DNA from: Leishmania mexicana MHOM/GT/2001/U1103
Taxonomy: Eukaryota; Euglenozoa; Kinetoplastea; Trypanosomatida; Trypanosomatidae
Length of the DNA: 64,000 nt
Direction: 5' to 3'
NCBI RefSeq assembly: GCF_000234665.1
Contig: NC_018334.1
Location: 1,240,001-1,304,000, forward strand
Below, in pieces: positions 47,022 through 57,888 of the stretch (positions are counted from its first letter, which is position 1; every line of letters begins with the position of its first letter). Under the pieces are notes generated by a model, which saw only the letters and a list, made by a program, of their open reading frames with translations, was not told the origin of the DNA and ran no database searches. Both the position numbers and the translations under genes were made by a program.

Positions 47022-50000
47022 TTACCTCCAATGCCGGAAGACAAACCGCGCTGTCAAACTCCGATTCATGGAGTCCAGCGCCTTCCTCATGTGCGCCGCG
47101 CTCGTCTCGTTCACCTCCTTCAGCAGCCACCGCGGCTTCGACTTAAACCGATCCACAAACGGGTGAGCCGACCGCTTGTCCGTCTCTTCGAATGTGGGGA
47201 ATGACGAGATGGCTAGCGTGCGCTCCTGCCAGTCAAACCGCAGCCCGACATCCCAGCTGTCGTCAAGGGCCATGCGACGCAGCACCATCTCATCGTCCGT
47301 GAACGACTCCACCACCACGTTGCCGCTTGGCAGCACCAGCGCGGAACGGCGCACAAGAGTTGCGGCGGACGCCTCTTCTGCAGGCGGCACGGGCGGCTCT
47401 GCAGCAGCATGTACCGCCTCTACCAGCGGGGCGTCCATGGCTTCAGCGGAGGCGTGAGCTGCTGCCAGGGGCGCTGCGGCCGACACGGTGTAAGTCTGGC
47501 GCTTGTTGAGCCGTGCTGCGGCCAGTTTCGCGTGCTTCTTGATCTTCTGCCTCGCCGCCTGGCGCCGCGCAGGAGACGGGGAAGAGAAGGCGTGTGGCAG
47601 GAAGTCCTTCACGGGGGCTGTGACTGCCGCTTGTGCCGGTGACACTAGCATCTCTGCATGCTGCAGAGCCTCTGGCGGCTGCACTGCTTCCTTGTCCACA
47701 GACTCTGTCGAGCGCGCCTCCGTCACCTCGGGTGTCGCCATCGTCGTTGTCGACTCAGCGTACGTCTCCGCCTCAACCTCCGCCGCCTGTGCCTGCACCA
47801 CCGTCTGCTGCTCAGTCGCTGAGGGGGTTTCCGTCTCCTCCACAACCGTCACCGCCTCCGCTTCTTTCTGCAGTGCTGCATGGATTCCTGCGTCGACTAC
47901 TTCCGCAGGTAGATTTGCCTCTGCGGCCGTGGACGACGCTTCCGCATTCACGGTTTCATCTACGGCGCCCGTGACGGCGGTGGAGAGGTGCTGCGACAGC
48001 GGCTTGTGGGAAAGACGCTTCTTTGAGCACCCCCGCTTGCCAGCCTGCTTTGCCTTGCGAATCGCCTTCAGCATGTCCCGCACATTGGTGACACGCACCA
48101 CCTTCCTCTGAGGGAGCGCAGGGGTGTCCGTGTGCACCGCGACCGACTCCGAGGCAAGTCCTACTCCCCCGGTACGCAGTGCTTTGACGACCTCGAAGGA
48201 GGTCTCCTCAGCCGAGGTGATTTCGGTGGGCTGATGATCCGCCATCGGCTGCGGCGCCTCGGTGGATGCCGCTTCCACTGCTGATGTGGCAGAGCCAGCC
48301 TTGCTTTCTGGGTCAAGTGTGCTTTTCGGCGCCACAGCTTCATCTGCGGCGGCGGCCAGCTCGGCATCCACGGTCGTGCCATCGACTGCCACTTGAGGCG
48401 AAGACTCGATCGCCTGCACGGCAGCACGAGCCTGAGGGACGGCGGCTTGCGCTTCCGCGGCAGCGGCGGCCGTCTCAGTGGCCGCCGCCTCCGTCGGGCT
48501 GGGAGCCGGCACATCCTCGAGAGCAGTGAAAAAGCGCTTCCTTATCGACTGTGCAATGCGCACCTTCATGCTCTTCGTCGCTGCCGGCGCCTGACCCACC
48601 AGACACTGTTCCTCTGCCGGGGCTGTGAAGAGGACTGCACTCGTCGTTGTCTCGGTGAGAGGCACCTCCGGCTCCACCGCTGCAGCTGCTGAGGCGGTAG
48701 ATGCGCCTGGTGGAGGCGGCGCCACCTCCACTGCGGGTGCCTCCACGATCGTCTCGACCGCAGCCGCTGCCTGTCCCTCTGCGCGCATCTCCGCTGGCTG
48801 CGGTGCCTCGTTGACTTCCACTGCCTCTACAACTGCGGTAGCCGCTGGGGGATCTGTCGGTGCGGGCGTGCTCTCCGGCGCTGCCGCCGGCGGAGAGAAC
48901 ACCGATCGTGGCACCACTGGGGGGCGGAAGCGCTTTGGAATGCGATTGTACGCAGCCATCTCGCGCCGCCGAATCGCCGCAGCCGTTAGGCGCTTCACCT
49001 TCTTCTTCGCGGTACTCAGTTTGCGCTGCGCGGCGGGAGGAGTGGGGGTCTCCACTGGCCGACCTGCGTCTGCCGTCGTGACCGCCTCTCCAACCGACTC
49101 CGCAGGAGCTGCGACTTTGGCACCCTGAACAGCCTCCGGCAGGGGAGCTGACGTCGCTTCAACAGTTGGCGTCGCAGGCGTCGGTGCAGTGGCCTCAGAG
49201 GAAAGCGCATCTGCAGACGACGGTGCCTCTGCCACCGCTGTCTGCGGCGGGAGCTTTCCCCGCTTCATGCTTCGACGCCTCGCCATCGCCCGCGTGGCCG
49301 TCGCCTTCGTCGCCACCACGTCTGCCGCGGCTACCGCTGCCAGTGGGGGGGCTACCACGGCCTCCACCGTCGGCGCCGTGGGCTCCGCTCCCGCTGTCGT
49401 AGTTGTGGCACCAGTGCCGTTCAGAGCCGCTGCGGCACTTGCTGGGGGCTCTTCCAGCTCCGCGAAGAAGTGCTTTCTTTTCTTCGCGATGCGGCTGATG
49501 GTGGCACGACCCGACGGGGTGACCGCAGCGGCAGAGGTCACGTGTGGGGCCGTGGATTGAGGCGTCAAGGAAGCAGAACGCTGCGGAGGCTCCCCAGAAG
49601 GCGCCGCCACGGGGGGTGCAGTTGGTGCCGCGGGCTTCTCCGGCACCGTGAGGGTGGATGCATTGAGGGCAGGTGCTTTTCCGGTCACGGATGCGATTAC
49701 TGCCGGTGCTGCTTCAAGAGTAGTCTCGGCAGAGACAAGGTTGCCACTGCTGTGCTTGAGCTTCGCCGCTGCTCCTTTAGCATGCATCTTTGAAATGCGG
49801 TGAGTCACCATGCGACGCGCAGCAGCCGGAGCGTGTACCGCTTCGACGACTGCGGCAGTCTTCTTGGTGACTTCCTCCACTGCTGTTGTCGGTGTCACAG
49901 GCGGCACGGCGGACGGAACCTCGCTCCTCGGCAGTGCATCCGCCGCAGTGACTGAGCCCCGTAGATGCCTTTCTGAGAAGGCGGGTTGTGGTGTTGCCTC

Positions 50001-50855
50001 TGCTGCTGGCTGGGCCACACCATGATCAAGCTCTGCAAAGAACTTCCGCTTCTTTGGAATGCGGCTGATCGTGGAGCGGTGGGGGGTGGTAGTCGGCGTT
50101 GATGCTGGAGGGGACGACATCACCGTAGCAGCTGCTGGCTCCTTTAGCTCTGACGCCGCGGAGCCCCCTTGCGCAACGTTTGGCGCTGCTGCAACCGAGG
50201 TTGGCTCAACTGCGGCCGCAGCTTCTGGAGCCTCCACTGTTGCAACAGGCACCGTCTCCGGAGGCGCTGCAGGAGAAGGCGGCTGAGGCGACGTGGAGGG
50301 ACTGACCGTCTGCTGCGGTGCGGAAATGGTGTTTCCATGATGCTTAGCTTTGCGCGCGAGCGCCGCAGCTGCGCGTCGCTTAGCACGCAGTCGTCGACGA
50401 TGTGCACTGATGCCTGCTCGTGGTGAATTCATCGATGGCGCTGCTGATACTGGAGCAGCTGGTGGCATCGCTTCACCTGTGGGCACCGCAGAGGCGGTTG
50501 CGGCAACAGAAACCGGCGTCACGTCAGGAGGACACTGTACCTCGGCTGTGTGCTCTCTTGTACGGACCGTCGAGGCGGGCGTGGAATTCGGTGTTGGTGC
50601 TGCAGGGGTTTCCTCGACAACTGGCGCTCGCGCAACGGTCGCTGGGGGCACCATGAAGGTGGCCGCCGGCTGCACACATGCGGCGACAGGGGGCTCCACC
50701 GATCTTGGCGGTTTCGCTGCAGGCGCGGTCGCAGCCGGCGGAGGAGCCACTGGCGAGGCCACCGCCACATGAGGAGTCACGGAGGGCTGTGCTGCAAGGC
50801 ACCGAGCCGCACCGGGGAGGTGAAGGCGCTTGGCGCGAGATCGGCGCGGTGCCAT
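47022..50855 (-). CDS. Ala/Pro/Val-rich giant orphan with repeated basic RI-x-KKRK-FFAEL motif
   Basis: This 1277-residue protein is low-complexity (Ala, Val, Pro, Thr, Glu) but contains spaced basic islands. Two are nearly identical: STISRIPKKRKFFAEL (261-276) and ATISRIAKKRKHFFAEL (451-467). Related ones follow at about 637 (NRIPKRFRP) and 766-780 (RIAQSIRKRFFTALE), with weaker versions at 352 (HRISKMHAK) and in other Arg/Lys clusters (152-172, 522-533, 611-633). The last 110 residues look like a folded domain (LPSGNVVVESFTDDEMVL, then SWDVGLRFDWQERTLAISSF, HPFVDRFKSKPRWLLKEV), perhaps PDZ-like, a guess. The basic islands resemble nuclear localisation or binding-partner motifs. No family is recognised. 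The frame is open to 51014; I start at the ATG at 50855 (MAPRRSRAKRLH), which begins the regular composition. Confidence 0.82.
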   Translation of the reverse strand: MAPRRSRAKRLHLPGAARCLAAQPSVTPHVAVASPVAPPPAATAPAAKPPRSVEPPVAACVQPAATFMVPPATVARAPVVEETPAAPTPNSTPASTVRTREHTAEVQCPPDVTPVSVAATASAVPTGEAMPPAAPVSAAPSMNSPRAGISAHRRRLRAKRRAAAALARKAKHHGNTISAPQQTVSPSTSPQPPSPAAPPETVPVATVEAPEAAAAVEPTSVAAAPNVAQGGSAASELKEPAAATVMSSPPASTPTTTPHRSTISRIPKKRKFFAELDHGVAQPAAEATPQPAFSERHLRGSVTAADALPRSEVPSAVPPVTPTTAVEEVTKKTAAVVEAVHAPAAARRMVTHRISKMHAKGAAAKLKHSSGNLVSAETTLEAAPAVIASVTGKAPALNASTLTVPEKPAAPTAPPVAAPSGEPPQRSASLTPQSTAPHVTSAAAVTPSGRATISRIAKKRKHFFAELEEPPASAAAALNGTGATTTTAGAEPTAPTVEAVVAPPLAAVAAADVVATKATATRAMARRRSMKRGKLPPQTAVAEAPSSADALSSEATAPTPATPTVEATSAPLPEAVQGAKVAAPAESVGEAVTTADAGRPVETPTPPAAQRKLSTAKKKVKRLTAAAIRRREMAAYNRIPKRFRPPVVPRSVFSPPAAAPESTPAPTDPPAATAVVEAVEVNEAPQPAEMRAEGQAAAAVETIVEAPAVEVAPPPPGASTASAAAAVEPEVPLTETTTSAVLFTAPAEEQCLVGQAPAATKSMKVRIAQSIRKRFFTALEDVPAPSPTEAAATETAAAAAEAQAAVPQARAAVQAIESSPQVAVDGTTVDAELAAAADEAVAPKSTLDPESKAGSATSAVEAASTEAPQPMADHQPTEITSAEETSFEVVKALRTGGVGLASESVAVHTDTPALPQRKVVRVTNVRDMLKAIRKAKQAGKRGCSKKRLSHKPLSQHLSTAVTGAVDETVNAEASSTAAEANLPAEVVDAGIHAALQKEAEAVTVVEETETPSATEQQTVVQAQAAEVEAETYAESTTTMATPEVTEARSTESVDKEAVQPPEALQHAEMLVSPAQAAVTAPVKDFLPHAFSSPSPARRQAARQKIKKHAKLAAARLNKRQTYTVSAAAPLAAAHASAEAMDAPLVEAVHAAAEPPVPPAEEASAATLVRRSALVLPSGNVVVESFTDDEMVLRRMALDDSWDVGLRFDWQERTLAISSFPTFEETDKRSAHPFVDRFKSKPRWLLKEVNETSAAHMRKALDSMNRSLTARFVFRHWR

Positions 50856-53800
50856 CACGTCTATGCAATGAGGATAAATAGGTGAAAGATGAAGTGAAAT
50901 GCGTGCGTGTACTTGTATCAAGACGTGAGGAGGCGCAGTGGCGACGTGTGGCGTGTGATGTCGGTGATCGCGCCGTGTGTGTGTGTGTGTGCAGTTGGCG
51001 AGGCGCCAAACCACTACGACTATAAAAAGACAGGAAGTGTCTTTGTATGGGATGGGGGGAGGGTGACTGGCCTCGATGTCTATGGGGGAGGAGGAGAGGC
51101 GTTATATGTTAGGCGGTGGCACCCACACGTACAGACGTAGCCGCGGTGCAACCTGTGAAGGGGGTCTATGCAGATGGCGAGAGGAGAGGGAGGCACTCAC
51201 ACACGACACAGAGTACATGCAGCAGAGTCGATGGCTTCTTGCGTGAAGGAAGGATAGCCGCAGATGCACGGGGAAGTTTCCTGCAACAGAGCTCAGGTTG
51301 TATGTCGTTACCGTCTCCTCTGCGCTGTGTATGTGTCGTTCTCCTCACCGGTGTTCCTTTACAAAGGACGTTGTGTGCACGTCTGCGCGATGCCGTTGAG
51401 CCGCGGAAGGAGGACGGGGAGAGAGAGGAGAGGAGAAGGAGAGGGAGATGCAAGCGGGAGAAGTTCGTGATGGGCGACAGGGGCGCTCCGTCGGGGCGTC
51501 CGTGGTAGGCTTCTCACCGGTGGCATCTGCGGTGGAGGCTGGCGCGAAACAGAAAGCAGGCAAGTAAACATAGAGAACATCATCGCCCCCCAAAAAAACA
51601 CCAAGACGGATACACGTCCCTGCGCACCAACAGAAGGCTCCTTGGCCTGGCCCCGCACCATACGCGTCGTCATGGTGGCGCCGTCGTCAAGCATGACAGC
51701 TCGCCAATCCTCAGGGCGATCCGTTGGCCCGCGAGTGATGCGCTGCTCTTTCATCTCCGAGGGCCAATCACGCACACCCGGACACACACACACAGGCATG
51801 CGTTTGTGCCTGCGAAGACGAGATGGACACCGCGGCGTGAGGAGGAGGAGGGAGAGACCAGATGGCGACGCCCCTGTGGCAACACACGGGCGCACCAGGA
51901 ACGCTTCCGGGAAACACACGGATGCCCCAGAACAGAAAAAGGGAATGGATGCCATGTCAAAGGTAGAGATATAAAGGGAGCGAGAAAGGAGAGCAGAGGC
52001 AGAGCTGACGGCGCTCCAACGAGGGGGGGGGCAGTGATGGCGGCAAGCCGCACACAGGGAGATTGGCGGGGGGGAGGGTGGAGCGACGGCAAATACTAGT
52101 GGATGACCTTAGAACAAGAGGGTGGTCGAGGTGCCTACGCACTGGCGCTAGTGGTGAAACAAAGGAACGACACCGATCAAGTCCGAATAATCTCCTGCCG
52201 TTGCGCTCCTGAATTTGCGGCGTGCGTATCGCACTTAGGACAGCGAAGCGGGAGGGGGGGGCGAAAGCCGAGAGGCCGCGTAGTTGATCGAGGCCTCACT
52301 CGATGGAGAGCAGTCGCGAGAAAAGAGAAAAGGTGAACTGAAGTAGGCAACCTCTCGATTCGCCACACGCGTGTGGGGACGTGGTCGCGCAGCGGTACGA
52401 TTAGGCAATCATGGCAGCCAATAACAAGGGCTGAGGGCATGCTCGGCGCAGCCACGAAGTTCTTCTCCCTCGACTCTACACGCGACCGTCTGGACGAGAG
52501 TGCATGGCCCCTCGGGTTCCGCTTACATCCTGCACAGAGCTAGCATATGGTTGGGACACGGTTGAAGTAGAAACGCGTCCTTGTGGGGTGCATGGCAGGA
52601 GTGGGCCCGTGTCGTCGATGAAAGACACCCGTGAGGTGGTGGCGGTGGACCGCGATTGCGCCAGCAAAACCAAAAGAGCGAGACAAAGGAGGAGGGGGTG
52701 GGGGCAGGGGGAAAGGTCGGGAGGTCGAGGCGGATGGCGAGGGTGTCGAGGCAGGGCTCGGCGTGCACAGATGCCTCATTTGGCGACGACCTTTGCGTAG
52801 GTTTCTCCTCTTGTGTTGCCAGAAAGAGACGCAGGGAACTCCGTCCCACCGTGATGGACTTTTGTGGCCTCGCGACATCCATCATCTCACGTGCCCACGC
52901 ACCGAAGCAACCAAGGCACGCACTTTCGAGGGTAGCGCCGCACTGCGAGCCGCTGCCGTTCTCCTCACGCACCAGCGTGAATACTAATAAAAAGAGAGCC
53001 GCGACGCCGTCCATCTCCAGTGCCCTCTCTCACTCTTCCGCAAGTGCGGTATTGCCTCTTCGTTGGTTTGCATGTTACTGCTTCCAGTTATGACAGACCT
53101 GCGCGCAGGGCTTAAGCAGGTTTACGCACCCCTCCACAGGCGCTCATATACACGCGCTTAAAGTGAGCATGAGCAGACCACCACCCATGTGTTGTGGTGT
53201 GGTGTGGTGTGGCTGCCCTATGTTTCCGAACCTTGACTGCAGTGGGAAACGGTGCACCGAAATTTTATCGCGTGGCTACGTGTTTGTCTCTTCTCTTTTC
53301 AGGGTGTCCCCGACACCCCACATGCAGAGAAGACGCATCACACCCAAAACGACCACACACACACACAGACACAGACACACAGGCACACAGATACAGATAT
53401 ATGCGGACAGCCACAGGCACACCCACAATGAGCACGTTGGCCAAATCACGGCCGTCAACCCATACGACAACTAAAGAGTCCCTAACTTCCACACAACGAA
53501 AACGAAAAAGAGAGAGGTGTGCCACAAGGCATGGGGAGAACAATGTTTACAAATCTTTTCCTTGGGTGGTCGCACACGTCCTTGCCGGGGTAGGCGGCGA
53601 CTGCAGCTGCTATGGTGAGAGGCAAGTCCTGTCACTGTGTGCAGACGAGCACGCACGTGTCCAGCCGTCGTCGCACCACGAGAGAACAGGTGCGGCGATG
53701 GATGTGAGAAAAGAGACCAAGAACAGAGGCGGTGCAAGGGCTTGGGTAGCAGACACACAGACAGCACCGAGGGGGAGGGGGAGGGGAGGGGGGACACCAG

Positions 53801-54432
53801 AGGAGCGCAAGGGAAAAAAAAGAAAGGACTGATGGACATAGGCAAGTACACATACACGGCCTCACTGGAGCACACAGTGCCCTATACGCAGCTGCGTGCG
53901 CATCGGAGTGCACTAGGGACGCATTTTGTGAGTGGGTGAGTAACGAAGTCGCCAAGAGCCCCTCTCTCTCCCCCACAGAAGACCAAGCCAAACAATGATG
54001 AGGTACACGTCTACGCACACGTAAGGTCGAGAGCACAAGAGGGGGGAAATGAAAAAGGAAAGAAGAGAGACATGAGCCAACAATAGATGCCGTGATGTTG
54101 TACTGGAGTGCCTTCCCCTCCCCCTACAATGTTGCCTCCGCCCCCCGCCTCACCACCCCCATACCACGGCCCCTTCTACATCGTGCAAAGTGAGCAGCGC
54201 CGTGGGCTCGTCTCGCACACCACCAGCATGCGCGCACACAAAAGACAGCGAGAGAAGGAGAGAGAGAGAGAGATGGTCAGCCGACAGGCGATTCACTGGG
54301 CACACCCACAAAGGAGAGGGTAGAACGGAAAGGGGCGAGTGCAGGGTGTCACCGTATCATCGGCAAGACTTCATGACTCTTGCCGAGCTCGATGCTGCAC
54401 CGTCCTCGACTATCCTACTGCGCTCTGCTACT
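50856..54432. other. 3.6-kb gap, probably the long 3' UTR of the RRM gene
   Basis: No credible gene is seen. It includes a (GT)n run at 50975-50991, a tct/gag-rich block near 51415-51450, a CA/GA-rich run near 53350-53400 and a GA microsatellite near 54250-54275. The middle part (52350-53150) is of higher complexity but has no intact frame. Given the direction of transcription, much of it would belong to the mRNA of the RRM protein at 54433-55374. Confidence 0.5.
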
Positions 54433-55374
54433 TTACGGCCCACTCGTCACCGTAAAGGTGGGTGCAGCCATGATGAGGTCCTCGTCGGGCTCCGGGGCGG
54501 TGTAGCGGGCAGTGTGGCGGAGCCGGTTCGGGTCGGCAGCGGTGTTCTTCTTCACTTCCTCGCTCATGTTCCAGAAGGACGACGTCGAGCCGCGGCCGAG
54601 GTCGCCGCTGCTGGTGTTCTCGTGCGGTGGCATGCCGCGGTGCTTGGTGTAGCCCATCATGTTGTTGGCGGCGCCGCCCATGCTGTAGAGCTGGTTGCGG
54701 TTGCCGAGGTTGTAGAGGTTGTCGTAGCTGCCGTAGTACTGCACTTCAGGGTGGTCGATGTGCGGGGCCACGGTGCGAAGGCCACGGGCCGGGTTGCGCG
54801 GGTAGCGCATCGAGGAGATGTCACCGCTCGACTGCGAGGACCGGATGGCTGGCCCAGTTGCAGACACAGTAAAGCCACCGCCGTTGTTGAGGGCAGGCGA
54901 CGAGTAGGTACTCGCGCCACCGCCGGTGATGTGGGAGTACTGCCCCGGCATGTTGTTGCTTCCGGTGCCGGTGCCTGACGGGTTCGTGCGGCGCATAATC
55001 TCCGCCTGCGTCTTTTGCCAGCGGCCCCACGCGGTGCACTCGGGGCTCTTGTCCGCGTAGCTCACCTGGATGTAGCGTACCTTGTTCTCCTCTTCGTCTG
55101 GTGACGAGAAGGTGAACACGTTGTGCAGCGCGGCGATGGCTGCATCCGCCTCTGTGGTCGTCTCGTACCAGACAAACGCCGTTGGAATGCGGCGCTCCTC
55201 GTTGGGTGTCACGGTGGTGGAGTGGCGGACAATGTTGAGGTGCAGGATCTTGCCATAGCAGCTGAACACGGGGTACAGGTCCTGCTCCGTGACGTAGGGC
55301 TCCAGCTGGCCGACAAAGATCCGCGCTTTCGACTGAGACACGGCGTACCGCGAGGGGCGAACGTTATGTGACAT
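54433..55374 (-). CDS. RRM RNA-binding protein
   Basis: This 313-residue protein has one RNA recognition motif at about residues 17-107, with RNP2 RIFVGQL at 18-24 and an RNP1-like RIPTAFVWYE at 62-71; the first half of RNP1 is atypical while the aromatic/hydrophobic half is kept. The RRM ends with VRYIQVSYADKS. The rest is Gly/Ser/Asn/Tyr-rich and disordered (for example YYGSYDNLYNLGNRNQLYSM), ending in an acidic DEDLIM stretch and TFTVTSGP. In trypanosomatids, which regulate mostly after transcription, such single-RRM proteins control mRNA stability and translation in life-cycle stages. Its own very long 3' flank would fit such a regulator. The target is unknown. The start ATG at 55374 sits just before the RRM. 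Confidence 0.93.
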   Translation of the reverse strand: MSHNVRPSRYAVSQSKARIFVGQLEPYVTEQDLYPVFSCYGKILHLNIVRHSTTVTPNEERRIPTAFVWYETTTEADAAIAALHNVFTFSSPDEEENKVRYIQVSYADKSPECTAWGRWQKTQAEIMRRTNPSGTGTGSNNMPGQYSHITGGGASTYSSPALNNGGGFTVSATGPAIRSSQSSGDISSMRYPRNPARGLRTVAPHIDHPEVQYYGSYDNLYNLGNRNQLYSMGGAANNMMGYTKHRGMPPHENTSSGDLGRGSTSSFWNMSEEVKKNTAADPNRLRHTARYTAPEPDEDLIMAAPTFTVTSGP

Positions 55375-57888
55375 GGCTGGTAAGTCTGCGCGGGGAAGGG
55401 GGTGAGGGAGGGGTTGGATGATGGAAATGGTGTACTCGTTGCGCTATGCAACACTTTCGCAGCACGGAGGTGCGATAAAAAGCAAAAGAAAAAGAAAACC
55501 GTGTCAGGGACACGTTACAGAGGGAGGAGGTGATGCAGCAGATCTGGTTCGCTAGGTGAAACCGCCACAACGCCAGCACACGCGCCAAAGAAAGGACAGC
55601 TTAGTTAGACAAGCCAGCAGAATAGATAGACAGGGGAAGCCGACTCTACGTGTAGGCGAATGATGCTGACTGTGCTACGAACTTTATGGGCGGCGCGAGA
55701 GGGGCGGAGGAAACAGAAACAAAAAAATCAGACAGAGAAAGAGATGGAGAGAAAGACGCGAAGGAATGATGGTGGCGGATGGCTCCGTGGGATCGTGTCG
55801 CGCAAAGTACAAGCGAAAAAAAAAGAAAAATAAAAATGGGGACAAGGTATGTATACACGTCACGTACGTTAACACAGGGCGCGCCGAGAGGAACAAGGCT
55901 CGACTTGAACGGCTCGCCCTCTTTTCTTCCGGACCTTCTCGCACGTCTGAAGAGGGAGCGATACGCAGTACGCACCGCAACAAACAAAGGCGCAAGATAT
56001 CTCGATAGTCTTCTCACAAACGCATGCTCCAGCGCTTGCACGCACAGACCCAGACCCAGACACACAGAGAGGGACAGGCAAGCAGAACAACACACCGCTA
56101 CCTGCGACCATACGAGGAAAACACCACAGAAAAAAATCAGAAAAGAGAGGGCGAGAGGCGAGAGTGCGCTGTAGAGAGGGAGAGAGAGATGCGTCGCAGC
56201 TGCGTTAGACCCCTTTCCTGCACAAATACACGCACGCACACGCGCGCACAGCTGACAACGAAAAAAAAATGAGGAGGGAGAAAACAAATCAAGAACGAGA
56301 AACCCAAAGAACGCCGGGAGAGAGTGAGTGAGTGAGACAGAGGGGGGGGGCAAGGGGATGAGGGCGATCGGAGGGATGCGCGGAGGGAGAAGAACGACAG
56401 CGTAGCGAAACAGATGAAGAAGCGGGGCGGGGGAGGGAGGGAGAGAGAAAATAGAAGAGAGAACACGGGAGAACAAAGGAAAGAGAGCTAGAGAGCAGCA
56501 GCAGCAGCGGAGTGGAAGGAGATGGAGAGGAGAGAGGGAAGATACAAACAAACACACGCCCCTTTGCCACAGGCACCACTACGGGCCGCCACCACACGAA
56601 GAGCGTAGCAACAGGCGCAGCAGTGGATGAAGCGGCAGTGAAGACACTAGAGCAGACGGAGAGCAAAGGAAAAACGAAGCGGCAGAATGAAGGGTCGAGG
56701 AGGAAGGGGGGGTGCGTGTGTGTGTGTCAACAAAGTGTGTGCTCAAGTGGGTATGTATGGTCTGTTGTTGTCGCTCTCTTTCCTATATCCTTGTGTTAGA
56801 GATGATGGGGGGGGGGTGCAGCTACCTAGACGGTAGTTCAAGTGCGTGCGGGTATGTCGTCGCGTGAATGACAGCAACAGCTGTAACGGGATCTAAGCAA
56901 CGGTTGCGTGCGTAACAGCGAACAAGGCGAGCAGGTCGTTTTGCTCGATTGCTTGTGTGTGAGTGTTTATCCGTGGATCAGCGCGAGCGAGGTCATGTAG
57001 AGCAGCGCACAAACGGAGGGGAGCTCCAAGCTGAATGGTGGCCTTTGACAAGGTGGGGAGTAGAGGAGGAGAGAAGCGAATTAGGAGTCTCACGTACGCC
57101 CACAGGAGGAAAGGAATGGGGAGAAACACGCACACACGCCCACGAGGAAGGACGCACGAGTGACGGGCGCAGTTAGCGGGCGTGTGGAAGCAGCGAAAGA
57201 CGAGATGGAAACAACAACAAAAAGGCGAACGACAACACCAAGAAACGAGAACAGAAACGTCAGAGTGAGGGCAAACAAAAATTTTCTTTGATGTGTGTCG
57301 GCATGAGGCGTTGTACGCGGAGTGTGGCAGCCATGTGCGCGGGGATGAGGGAGCGAGAAGGAGAGACGGACGGAGGAGTACGGGAGGAGACGAAAGGCGT
57401 GAAGGATAAGAGGACACCGACAAGCGGATGAGCATCGACAAGTGTCGCGGGCTCACAAGAGGCGAGACTCCACTCACCTGCGTTTTAATGCCATGTCTCA
57501 CGCTAGCTGGAATGGGAGGAAGAGGAGAGGATAGTCGAGACGGCATTTAAAAAAGGCTTCCCTCGATGGAGTTGCCAGAACGGCGGCCCGGAGTTGCGAA
57601 TTCGAGAGACGTGCTGGTCGATCGTACAACCCTCCTCCTTTGTGCTGAACACAAGAGGAGAGCTCGGGCCGTGAGGCGGCTCACGGCCCCTCGTGAGTCT
57701 TTGCGTTTTCGTGACGGCGGAGAGGGGGATAGGCAGAGTGCTTCTTTCGATTCTCCTCTGCGGACTTCATCGTACTATACACACCTACACCAAGCAGCCA
57801 CAGCCACAGCCACACCCGCATACACACACACGCACTGTTTTCTTCCAGCTTCCCTCTTTCCTTTTCACTTGTTTTCCTTCAAGGAAGC
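55375..57888. other. Long spacer with purine-rich repeats
   Basis: About 2.5 kb without a supported gene. The plus strand carries dense GA/AGA runs (about 55725-55825, 56140-56200, 56320-56480) and G runs (56341-56349, 56807-56817). Frames are low-complexity. It covers the 5' flank of the RRM gene and the 3' UTR of the next gene. Confidence 0.55.

Noticed and set aside
55646..56557. Minus-strand open frame of 303 residues with many hydrophobic residues
   Set aside because: Generated by C/T-rich repeats (Ser, Leu, Phe, Pro, Cys); looks like a membrane protein only because of polypyrimidine tracts.
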